A stretch of DNA of 7,636 bases from an uncultured Clostridia bacterium. Lineage in GTDB: Bacteria > Bacillota > Clostridia > Christensenellales > Aristaeellaceae. Where the stretch lies: contig CAJFUU010000004.1 of assembly GCA_904420265.1 (NCBI GenBank), forward strand, positions 1 to 7,636. Reading direction: 5' to 3'. The notes beneath the pieces are model-generated. The model saw nothing but the letters and a program-made list of their open reading frames with translations, did not search any database and had not been told where the DNA came from. Within the stretch, counting starts at the first letter, position 1, and each line of letters begins with the position of its first letter. Shown piece after piece: positions 1 through 6,284 of this stretch. A program made the position numbers and the translations under genes.

Positions 1-790
1 ATTTCTGCAGGAAGATAAACAGGATGATAATTGGCAGCGAGGCCATGATAATGCCCGCGAAGGCATAGCCGTATTCAGATACGTATTGGCCAAAGAACGA
101 ATAGATGGCCACCATCAGCGTCGGCTGGCGCACGCTGTTGAGCAGCGAAGCGCTGACCAGATAGTCGTTCCAGATGCCGATGCCGGCGCGGATGCAGCAG
201 GTAGCGGTCACGGGCTTGAGAAGCGGCAGGAAGATATTGCCGTACACGCGCAGCGTGCTGCAGCCGTCTATGTAGGCCGCTTCTTCAAGTTCCTTGGGCA
301 GGGAGCGCATGAAGCCCGTGTACAGGAAGATGGAAAATGGCAAATTCCATGCCGCCTGAATCAGCACATTGCCCCACAGCGACCCATACAGCCCCATATC
401 TCGGATGAGCACCACAATGGGAATCAGCGCGCCGATAAAGGGCACCACCATCAGCGCCACGACGGCGGAATAGAACGCCCGGAACGCCTTGTGTTGGATG
501 CGCGCTATGGCGAAGCCCGCCAAAGAGCCGCAGATGACGACAATCAGAAGCGATACCACTGTGATAAAGCCGGTGTTGCCCAGCGCCTCGAATAACTTCA
601 TTCTGCGAATGGCGTAGGTGAAGTTTTCCAGCGTGAACATATCGGCATTGATGACCAGGGGGAATTTGACGATATTCGTGCGCGCCTTGAACGCGCCGAT
701 TACGAAGTAATAAATCGGCAGCCAAAAGATTGCCGTCGCGGCAAACAGCGCCAGGGAGCCGAGAATTTTTTTGATCTTTCTGCGTGCCAT
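1..790 (-). CDS. ABC sugar transporter permease, MalG/UgpE type (3' end cut by window edge)
   Basis: This is the inner-membrane permease of a carbohydrate importer (CUT1 class, binding-protein-dependent transport inner membrane component), pairing with the permease encoded just upstream. The frame is open from the ATG at 790 to the left edge, giving 263 residues. Family members are about 270-290 residues, so only a short tail is missing. The protein starts MARRKIKKI and has hydrophobic segments near residues 9-33, 74-96, 107-130, 138-160 and 240-262. The diagnostic EAA loop that contacts the ATPase is at about residues 169-193 (EEAAYIDG, then IFLPLLKP). A WNDY motif lies at 207-210. The ATG overlaps the TGA of the preceding permease gene by one base (TGATG), so translation is probably coupled. 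Family assignment is secure; the substrate is not known. Confidence 0.93.
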   Translation of the reverse strand, partial: MARRKIKKILGSLALFAATAIFWLPIYYFVIGAFKARTNIVKFPLVINADMFTLENFTYAIRRMKLFEALGNTGFITVVSLLIVVICGSLAGFAIARIQHKAFRAFYSAVVALMVVPFIGALIPIVVLIRDMGLYGSLWGNVLIQAAWNLPFSIFLYTGFMRSLPKELEEAAYIDGCSTLRVYGNIFLPLLKPVTATCCIRAGIGIWNDYLVSASLLNSVRQPTLMVAIYSFFGQYVSEYGYAFAGIIMASLPIIILFIFLQK

Positions 791-1725
791 CAGTAAATGT
801 CCTCCCTCTTACGAAGTACGACCAACTGGATGAGCGATATCACAGTGATGATCAGAATAAGCAGCACAGCAAGCGCGGAACCCATGCCGAAATTGCTGGC
901 ATTGAATGCGAAGAAATAGATGCGCTGGGTGAGCAGGCGCGTGGAATAACCGGGCAGCCCGCCGGAAACCAGCCACGGCAGTTCGTACATTTTAAACGCC
1001 GCAATGCTGGTGGTCAGCACGTTGATGGTGATGGACGGCGCCATCATGGGAATAACGATGTGCCGGCGAATCTGCCCGTTGCTTGCGCCGTCGATTGCCG
1101 CCGCTTCGTTCAGTTCCGTAGGAATGCTTTGCAGGCCGGCCAGGAAGATGACGATGCAAAGGCCCATCATCGACCATACGGCCGCCAGAATGACCGCAAA
1201 ATTGGTCAGCCCATAGGTCTCCAGCCAGTTGACAGGGGAGAGGCCGACCCCACGCAAAATGGAGTTGAGCACGCCGTTGTTGTAGTTGTACATAATGCGC
1301 CAGATAATACCGACGACAGAACCACTGAGAATACAGGGGAAGAACCACATGGTGCGATAAACGCTGCGGCTGATGCGGCCGCGGTTTTTGCTGTCCAGCG
1401 CCATGGCGACAATGAATGAAAGAACAATGACCATCACCGTTGTGCCGAAAGCAAATATAATCGTCGCCAGCGCCATCTCCCAGAATCCCTCTGTGGATGG
1501 AAGCTGCTTGTAATTTTCAAAGCCAACGAAGAGCATGTCTTCGCTTACGCCGTTCCACTCGTGGAAGGAATAGACCACCACATTGATCAGCGGCACAATA
1601 ATAAACACGATGCAAAGCAGCGCCGAGGGCAGCAAAAACAGCATGCCCACACGAACGCGCGAACGTTCAAACGCCGTATGCTTGTTTTTCTTTTCAATGC
1701 GGCGCATCGACAGCTTCTCAGACAT
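790..1725 (-). CDS. ABC sugar transporter permease, MalF/UgpA type
   Basis: First permease of the same CUT1 importer, 311 residues, a normal length. After a basic cytoplasmic N-terminus (MSEKLSMRRIEKKNK) there are hydrophobic segments near residues 27-53, 84-110, 127-147, 173-198, 229-247 and 281-304. The EAA loop is at residues 207-230 (NEAAAIDGAS, then IVIPMMAP). It lacks the large periplasmic domain of enterobacterial MalF, as is usual in Gram-positives. I chose the ATG at 1725 because GAGGTG sits 6 nt upstream. The frame stays open to 1908, but the extra 61 residues would be proline- and serine-rich non-membrane sequence made by reading through the end of the binding-protein gene, so that longer start is rejected. 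The gene overlaps the next permease by one base. Substrate unknown. Confidence 0.94.
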   Translation of the reverse strand: MSEKLSMRRIEKKNKHTAFERSRVRVGMLFLLPSALLCIVFIIVPLINVVVYSFHEWNGVSEDMLFVGFENYKQLPSTEGFWEMALATIIFAFGTTVMVIVLSFIVAMALDSKNRGRISRSVYRTMWFFPCILSGSVVGIIWRIMYNYNNGVLNSILRGVGLSPVNWLETYGLTNFAVILAAVWSMMGLCIVIFLAGLQSIPTELNEAAAIDGASNGQIRRHIVIPMMAPSITINVLTTSIAAFKMYELPWLVSGGLPGYSTRLLTQRIYFFAFNASNFGMGSALAVLLILIITVISLIQLVVLRKREDIY

Positions 1726-1748
1726 ACGCTTCACCTCGAATCTGGATG

Positions 1749-1771
1749 GCGGCGGGGGAGGCCCCCGCCGC
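1749..1771 (-). repeat. Intercistronic GC hairpin between binding-protein and permease genes
   Basis: A perfect 10-bp inverted repeat (1749-1758 with 1762-1771) closes a 3-nt loop. It lies in the 64-nt gap between the binding-protein stop codon and the permease start. In the leftward transcript it is followed by CATCCAGATTC, with no U run, so it is not a typical intrinsic terminator. Such stems after binding-protein genes are known to stabilise the upstream mRNA against 3' exonucleases and so raise binding protein over permease. That role is inferred here from position. Confidence 0.75.
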
Positions 1772-1789
1772 GTTGATTTGTATGGCGCT

Positions 1790-3073
1790 TTAAGCGGCGC
1801 GATTGTACTGCTCCAGCAGGGCGTCGATTTCCTCGATGGCAGTCGCAGCGTCTTTGTTGCCGCCGTAGACGTCTTTGAGGATGGTGCAGGCGCCGTCCAT
1901 GAACTCATTGGTCCACAGGTTGAAGCCCATGCGCACGAACGGGGCGGCGTTCATATCGGGAACGATCTCGCTGATCGCTTCCGGCAAAACAATCTGGTCC
2001 TCGGTCAGGGTCTCCAGAACCGGCACGGTGCCGCGGGCGTTCTGGATGATGGCGAAGTTCTCCGGCTGGAACACCCAGTTGAAGAAGATTTCGCGGGCCT
2101 CGACCTGCTCGGGAGAGGCTTCGGCGTTGGAAAGACCAAACGCGGTTTCGGGAGAAACGGAAATCCAGGTCTGCGCGCCTTCGTTGTTGAAGGGGGGCAG
2201 CACGGCCTCGACATAGGAGGCGTCGCCCGCGGCGGTCTCGATGCCGCTGCAGATGTTGGCTCCGGTCCAGTTGCCGGCAATGCACATCGCGGCCAGACCG
2301 TCGGTCATGGCGGCGGTGACATCGTCCTCGGTCATGGAGCCGGTACCGGTGAGCATGTAGGGAGCGACTTCCGCAAGACGCTCTGCAATTTCCGGATAGG
2401 CCAGGAAATCAAACGTGCCGTTTATGAATTGCTCCTCGTACACGCCCATGCCCAGTTCGTCGCCGGCCACGTTGCCGATGATGAGTTCAAGCAGCATCCA
2501 GCAATTGGTGGTCTTATCGCCGGCCAGGGTCAGCGGCGCGATGCCGGTTTTTTCCTGGATGTCGGCGCAGCACTGGATAAACTCATCCCAGTTGGTGGGC
2601 ATCTCGGTCCATCCCGCCTCTTCGAGGATGGCCATGTTCGCAAACAGCACCGAGAACGCCGAACCCTGCGTCAATCCAAAGAGCTGGTCGTTGTAGGTGA
2701 AAGCGTCGCGATAGGATTCGGGGATATTCTGAGCCACTTCCCAATCGCTCAAATCCACCAGCATGCCTTCGTCCACGGCGTTGTAGTAGGTCTCGGCATT
2801 GTCCACCTGCCAGACGTCGGGCAGATCCTCGGCAGCGATGCGCGAGAGGATGAAATCGGTATTTGCTTCGCCCACGCCTACGGCCTCAACAGTGATCCAG
2901 GGGTACTCCTCTTCGAACTTGGGCTTCATTTCCATGTCCCAAGCGTCCTGCCAGTCGGTTTGCACGATCCATACCTGCAAAACGACGGGCTCGTGTTCTT
3001 CTTCCGCATAGCCCGCGCCCAGAGAGAGCAGCAGAACCAGCGCCAACAGTAGAGCCAGGATGTTCTTCTTCAT
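1790..3073 (-). CDS. Extracellular sugar-binding protein of the ABC importer
   Basis: Family 1 (SBP_bac_1-like) extracellular solute-binding protein, 427 residues, the usual size for CUT1 binding proteins. It captures the sugar outside the membrane and hands it to the two permeases. The N-terminus MKKNILALLLALVLLLSLGAG is a Sec signal with likely cleavage after GYA (residue 23), leaving an acidic mature end (EEEHEP). There is no lipobox cysteine. Matching family features include the tryptophan-rich early region (VQTDWQDAWDME, about 37-48), LPDVWQVDN (84-92), FGLTQGSAFSVLFAN (132-146), MCIAGNWTGA (263-272) and the C-terminal helical segment after YGGNKD. The ATG at 3073 is preceded by AGGAGGAGAAAGG. 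A TTG at 3094 is in frame but lies on top of that ribosome site, so it is rejected. Ligand unknown. Confidence 0.94.
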   Translation of the reverse strand: MKKNILALLLALVLLLSLGAGYAEEEHEPVVLQVWIVQTDWQDAWDMEMKPKFEEEYPWITVEAVGVGEANTDFILSRIAAEDLPDVWQVDNAETYYNAVDEGMLVDLSDWEVAQNIPESYRDAFTYNDQLFGLTQGSAFSVLFANMAILEEAGWTEMPTNWDEFIQCCADIQEKTGIAPLTLAGDKTTNCWMLLELIIGNVAGDELGMGVYEEQFINGTFDFLAYPEIAERLAEVAPYMLTGTGSMTEDDVTAAMTDGLAAMCIAGNWTGANICSGIETAAGDASYVEAVLPPFNNEGAQTWISVSPETAFGLSNAEASPEQVEAREIFFNWVFQPENFAIIQNARGTVPVLETLTEDQIVLPEAISEIVPDMNAAPFVRMGFNLWTNEFMDGACTILKDVYGGNKDAATAIEEIDALLEQYNRAA

Positions 3074-3173
3074 TGTGCCTTTCTCCTCCTTCAAAGATTT
3101 GTCGACAATGTTTCAGGGGGATTTTTTGAAATCGCCTCCTTGCCGATGAATTGTTTTCGACCCGCGGAGTCCG
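3074..3173 (-). promoter_or_regulatory. 100-nt gap between kinase and binding-protein genes with candidate control sites
   Basis: No clear sigma-A promoter is visible, so the binding-protein gene is probably co-transcribed with the kinase. The gap holds a 10-bp perfect palindrome (TTGTCGACAA, 3099-3108). It also holds TTTCGACC at 3155-3162 preceded by TGAATTGT, resembling one arm of the palindrome at 4734-4775. An AAGGAGG at about 3134-3140 is not followed by a usable start codon. The control role is a guess. Confidence 0.3.
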
Positions 3174-4655
3174 TCAGCAGTACAGCTGAGGAAGAAGTTC
3201 CGCGCGCCGCTTGTATTCGCGGAAGTGTTCCTGATAGCGCTCGACGCGCGCCGGATCGGGCTGGTACTCGTTTTCTTCGACGACGATGCGGGCAATGCCC
3301 TCCTCGCAGGAGGGGAAAACGCCGCTGCCGACGCCCGCCATAACCGCCGCGCCCACGCAGGCAAGATCGCTCATGTTCGGCGTCGTTACCGTACAGCCGG
3401 CAATATCGGCCACCATCTGCGTCCACAGCGCGCTTTTGGAAGCGCCGCCGGAGAGTTTTAGCTTGCGAATGCTGTACTTTTCGCGGAAATATTCCAAAAC
3501 CCACGCCGTTTGCATGGCGATGCCCTCCATAATGGCGCGAGCGATGTCGTAGCGGTCGTGGGAAAAATCCAGGCCGACAATCACGGCCTTGCCTTCCGGC
3601 ATGGAAATGGGGAAGGAACTGCCGCTGAAGTACGGGTAAAACATCAGCCCGCTGGCGCCAATGCGCCGCTGCGCCGCCATTTCGTTGATGATTGAGTAAG
3701 GCAGGCCGCCTTCCTGCTCAGAGGAAGCAATGTTGTTGCGGAACCAATCCAAACACACGCCGCCTGCGGAAAGAGATACCATGGAGCCCCAGTTTCCTGC
3801 CGCAGGGATGGACTGGGAAAAACCGGAGGCAAAATCCGGGTTATCACACAGCGCCGTGACCACCCAGGCCGTGCCTGTACCGATGAGCACGTCGCCCGAT
3901 TGCGTGATGCCCGCGCCCAGAAGCGCGGCATACTGATCGTGTGCTCCGGTAACCAGCAATGTGTTGCGCGGAAGCCCGAGTTCTGCCGCCGCCAAGGGCA
4001 GAAGTTTGCCAATCGGCGTGGCGGAGGGCTGAATTTCGGCCAACGCATGCTCATTTATGCCGCAAAAATCAAGAATGCCTTCATCATACGCCCCGCGGCG
4101 GATGTCGGCAAGTTGGTTGATCCCCACGTCTGAAATGTCCACCACCGCGCGCCCCGTCATGCGCAGGGATATGTAATCGGGCACGGAAAGGAACATGGCG
4201 GTCTTTTCAAAGATGTCCGGCCGGTTTTCGCGAATCCAGGCGATCTGCATGGCGTTGAGGCCGGCGCTGAGCCGCCAGCCCGTGCGCTGATACATGTAGT
4301 CCTCGCCAAAGCGCGCGGCGAAAGCGGCGCGTTGGGTTTTGCAGCGCTTATCGCTCCAGACCACAGCCGGCTGCAAAGGTTCACCCTTCACGCCGACGGG
4401 AACCAGCGTTCCACCCTGCAAAGAAAGCGACAGCGCCACCACGTTTTTGGCAAAGCGCGGCTCTGAGGCGACGGCGCGGACGGTCTTTACCACCGCGCGC
4501 CACCAGTCCTCCGCGTCCTGTTCGCAACGTCCGTTGGAGGGCGTGCGCATTTCGTAACCGGCATAGGCATGGGCGATGATGCGCCCGGATTCGGAGATGA
4601 GCATGCTCTTAGCTCCGGTTGTGCCGATATCTACGCCGATCAGGTATCGGTCCAT
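3174..4655 (-). CDS. FGGY-family carbohydrate kinase (xylulokinase-like)
   Basis: ATP-dependent sugar or polyol kinase of the FGGY family in the ASKHA fold, 493 residues, as expected. It phosphorylates the imported substrate in the cytoplasm. The N-terminal phosphate loop is DIGTTGAK (residues 9-16). LSLSLQGGTLVPV (75-87) matches the substrate-side strand of xylulokinases. The catalytic-base region is TGAHDQYAALLGAG (236-249), with Asp240 the likely base. The second phosphate segment is IGTGTAW (258-264), and the C-terminal adenosine motif is LSGGASKSALWTQMVADI (401-418). The ATG at 4655 has AGGAGG 9 nt upstream. A longer frame to 4691 would add residues upstream of the conserved start and overlap the likely transcription start, so it is rejected. 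First gene of the leftward transport operon. Xylulokinase, tetrulose or erythritol kinase and AI-2 kinase-like relatives cannot be told apart by eye. Confidence 0.93.
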   Translation of the reverse strand: MDRYLIGVDIGTTGAKSMLISESGRIIAHAYAGYEMRTPSNGRCEQDAEDWWRAVVKTVRAVASEPRFAKNVVALSLSLQGGTLVPVGVKGEPLQPAVVWSDKRCKTQRAAFAARFGEDYMYQRTGWRLSAGLNAMQIAWIRENRPDIFEKTAMFLSVPDYISLRMTGRAVVDISDVGINQLADIRRGAYDEGILDFCGINEHALAEIQPSATPIGKLLPLAAAELGLPRNTLLVTGAHDQYAALLGAGITQSGDVLIGTGTAWVVTALCDNPDFASGFSQSIPAAGNWGSMVSLSAGGVCLDWFRNNIASSEQEGGLPYSIINEMAAQRRIGASGLMFYPYFSGSSFPISMPEGKAVIVGLDFSHDRYDIARAIMEGIAMQTAWVLEYFREKYSIRKLKLSGGASKSALWTQMVADIAGCTVTTPNMSDLACVGAAVMAGVGSGVFPSCEEGIARIVVEENEYQPDPARVERYQEHFREYKRRAELLPQLYC

Positions 4656-4701
4656 TTGCGCCTTCCTCCTTTTATTTCCAGAAAATAACACTTTTTTCTT
4701 T

Positions 4702-4730
4702 ACTTTAGCACATAGAGTTTATTTTGTCAA
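4702..4730 (-). promoter_or_regulatory. Sigma-A promoter of the kinase-importer operon
   Basis: Read leftward, TTGACA (4730-4725) and TAAAGT (4707-4702) are separated by 17 bp. The -35 is perfect and the -10 matches TATAAT at four of six positions. Transcription would start near 4695, giving a leader of about 40 nt before the kinase ATG at 4655. Confidence 0.75.
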
Positions 4731-4733
4731 TGG

Positions 4734-4775
4734 CTTTGAGCGAAACAGTCAAAATTTTGAATATTTCGACCAAAG
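4734..4775. promoter_or_regulatory. 42-bp imperfect palindrome, candidate operator for the DeoR regulator
   Basis: The centre is a perfect 12-bp palindrome, TCAAAATTTTGA (4749-4760). Symmetry continues outward with CGAAA (4741-4745) against TTTCG (4764-4768), and CTTTG (4734-4738) against CAAAG (4771-4775). In total 17 of 21 half-site positions match. It lies between the two divergent promoters, next to the kinase -35 and about 35 bp upstream of the regulator -35. DeoR-family proteins bind repeated or inverted sites of this kind. Assignment to this regulator is inferred from position. Confidence 0.6.
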
Positions 4776-4809
4776 TATGCGATGGTTTGCCTCTCGATTG
4801 CTTTCTGGC

Positions 4810-4839
4810 TTGACACCCGCGCGCGGTTTCTGTTATACT
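4810..4839 (+). promoter_or_regulatory. Sigma-A promoter of the DeoR regulator gene
   Basis: TTGACA (4810-4815) and TATACT (4834-4839) are 18 bp apart (17 bp if TTATAC is taken as the -10). Both hexamers are near consensus. Transcription would start near 4846, leaving a leader of only about 20 nt before the ATG at 4865. Confidence 0.78.
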
Positions 4840-4864
4840 CGACGAAAGAAAACAGAACGGCGGG

Positions 4865-5662
4865 ATGCGCGTGGCGAAGAAAAACGTTCGGGAAAACTAC
4901 CTGTCCAATATGCTCAAAACGACGGGACATATCACAATTGCCGAAGCGATGGAAATGCTCAACGTTTCTGAAGCCACCGTGCGCCGCCTGTTTGCGGATA
5001 TGGAGCGGAGCGGCCTCGCCGTGCGCAATTATGGCGGTATTCGCCCCGTTTCGCAGGCGGTGAACTACTCTTTTGAGCGCAACGAGCATGTGTTCAGCCA
5101 GGAAAAGCAGCGCATCGGCCGCATGGCGGCCATGTTTGTCGAGGACGGGGATACGATCTATCTCGATTGCGGAACCACGATGTTTCAAATGACGCTCGCG
5201 CTTTCAGAGCGCATTGCCGAATGGGAGTTTGACTCGCTCAACATCATTACCAATTCGTTGGCGAATGTGCAGGCGATTACCACTTCGCCCAAGTGCCGCG
5301 TGATTCTTGTCGGCGGCGAATATGATAGCGCCAGGCGCGATTTTTCCGGCGCGCTGACCGAGCGTTATCTTGCGCCCTTTCACTTTACCAAGTGTTTCTT
5401 TGGCTGCGACGGCGTTTCCCCCAACTCGGGCTTTTCCTCAAATCAGGTCAACATTTCTAGCCTCAATTCGCAGGTGATCGAGCATTCCGACTATACCTAT
5501 GTCCTGCTTGACAGCAGCAAGCTGGGCAAAAGCTCGCTGGTGAGTTACGCGCAGCTTTGCGAGGTGGACGCCATTATCACCAACGCCGAGCCGCAGGGAA
5601 CCCTGCGCCTGGCCTTGCAGGATGCAGATGTGCGCGTAAACGTGGCCGGCGGCGGGGAATAG
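4865..5662 (+). CDS. DeoR-family transcriptional regulator
   Basis: Sugar-phosphate-responsive DNA-binding regulator, 265 residues, slightly longer than the usual 250-260. The N-terminal winged helix-turn-helix spans about residues 21-59 (HITIAEAMEMLNVSEATVRR, then NYGGI). The C-terminal DeoRC sensor domain shows DCGTTMFQM (101-109), IITNSLANVQ (127-136), VGGEYDSARRDFSGA (149-163), GCDGVSPNSGF (180-190) and DSSKLGKSS (216-224), which align with the family's phosphate-binding segments. It is divergent from the kinase-importer operon and is its likely regulator. The start is uncertain: ATG 4865 has GGCGGG directly against it, while GTG 4871 has the same GGCGGG at 6-nt spacing and would remove only two residues. 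Repressor or activator action cannot be read from the sequence. Confidence 0.93.
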   Translation: MRVAKKNVRENYLSNMLKTTGHITIAEAMEMLNVSEATVRRLFADMERSGLAVRNYGGIRPVSQAVNYSFERNEHVFSQEKQRIGRMAAMFVEDGDTIYLDCGTTMFQMTLALSERIAEWEFDSLNIITNSLANVQAITTSPKCRVILVGGEYDSARRDFSGALTERYLAPFHFTKCFFGCDGVSPNSGFSSNQVNISSLNSQVIEHSDYTYVLLDSSKLGKSSLVSYAQLCEVDAIITNAEPQGTLRLALQDADVRVNVAGGGE

Positions 5663-5749
5663 GGAATCCTGCTTTTGCCGTTCCCGGCCTGCAAAGGCGC
5701 TCCGGCGGAAGGGGCTTGCACCGTTTGGGCGAGACGCTTTGGAAATGGA

Positions 5750-5776
5750 AAGCGGCGTGGACAGACCGCGCCGCTT
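5750..5776. terminator. Bidirectional hairpin terminator in the convergent gap
   Basis: An 11-bp stem (5750-5760 with 5766-5776, one G-T pair) has a 5-nt loop, ACAGA. Rightward it is followed by GCATTTATT, and leftward by TCCATTTCC. It starts four bases beyond the stop codon of the leftward YjbQ gene and about 90 bases beyond the stop of the rightward regulator. It therefore probably ends both transcripts, although the U tracts are short. The rest of the 5663-5780 gap shows nothing else clear. Confidence 0.65.
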
Positions 5777-5780
5777 GCAT

Positions 5781-6275
5781 TTATTCGCCGATGACCGTTA
5801 CCTGCGCAGTGCGCCGGCGCGCACGCGTGGTGTCAAAGTCGATGAAGTAGATGAAACCAAATTCGCCCAGGTCCATGGCCCCGTCAATCAGGGCGATGGT
5901 TTCGCTGCGGCCCACCAGGGCGGAGCGCAGATGCGCATCCGTGTTGTGGCAACCGCGCGCGTCTTCGTCGTGCTCGGCGGCGAAGGCCAGCGCTTTGGGG
6001 CCGGGATGCAGATACATGCCTTCCCGGCGCTGCGCGGGCATAATGGGCTCAAAGGCGTCTACAAAGTCCTGCTGCAGCGTTTCCAGGCCGGTCATGGACA
6101 TATCAAAGGCCGCCTCCTGCGTGATGACGCAGCAGGTGGTGTGGTGCGAATAGACGTTGACGAGGCCGTTGCGGATGCCGGAGCGTTGAACAATTTCCCG
6201 CACCGCCTCCGTGACGTTGTGGAAGGTGACGATTTTGTCGTTGGACTGCAGGGACACCGCTTCTCTGTAAACCAT
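5781..6275 (-). CDS. YjbQ/UPF0047-family protein
   Basis: Member of the YjbQ (UPF0047, PF01894) family, 164 residues against a usual 130-140. Some relatives show a weak thiamine-phosphate synthase activity, but the physiological role is unsettled. Visible family features are YSHHTTCCVITQEA (residues 42-55, the HTT...E segment), HPGPKALAFAAEHDEDA (about 90-106), and HNTDAHLRSALVGRSET (110-126) with the conserved His and Asp residues, then RARRRTAQVTV near the end. The usual LGTWQ is LGEFG here and the usual DGPR is DTTR, so this is a divergent branch. The ATG at 6275 has AGGAGG 5 nt upstream, overlapping the stop codon of the isomerase gene (TAGGAGG). The two genes therefore form a tight operon. 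A direct thiamine role seems unlikely from context. Confidence 0.88.
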   Translation of the reverse strand: MVYREAVSLQSNDKIVTFHNVTEAVREIVQRSGIRNGLVNVYSHHTTCCVITQEAAFDMSMTGLETLQQDFVDAFEPIMPAQRREGMYLHPGPKALAFAAEHDEDARGCHNTDAHLRSALVGRSETIALIDGAMDLGEFGFIYFIDFDTTRARRRTAQVTVIGE

Positions 6276-6284
6276 GGCCGCCTC

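Noticed and set aside
86..595. 169-codon plus-strand frame near the left edge
   Set aside because: It is antisense to the MalG-type permease. The protein is His/Arg/Gln rich without membrane segments or motifs.
1726..1908. N-terminal extension of the MalF-type permease to 1908
   Set aside because: The added 61 residues overlap the end of the binding-protein gene and the intercistronic hairpin. A good ribosome site precedes the ATG at 1725.
1583..3052. 489-codon open frame on the plus strand opposite the binding-protein gene
   Set aside because: It lies antisense to a clearly recognisable binding protein with its own ribosome site. Its translation is rich in Gly, His and Val with no recognisable domain, as expected for a shadow frame in GC-biased DNA.
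4656..4864. Catabolite-response element (cre) in the divergent control region
   Set aside because: No stretch fits the WTGNAANCGNWNNCA pattern acceptably. The symmetric sequence present has a different core.
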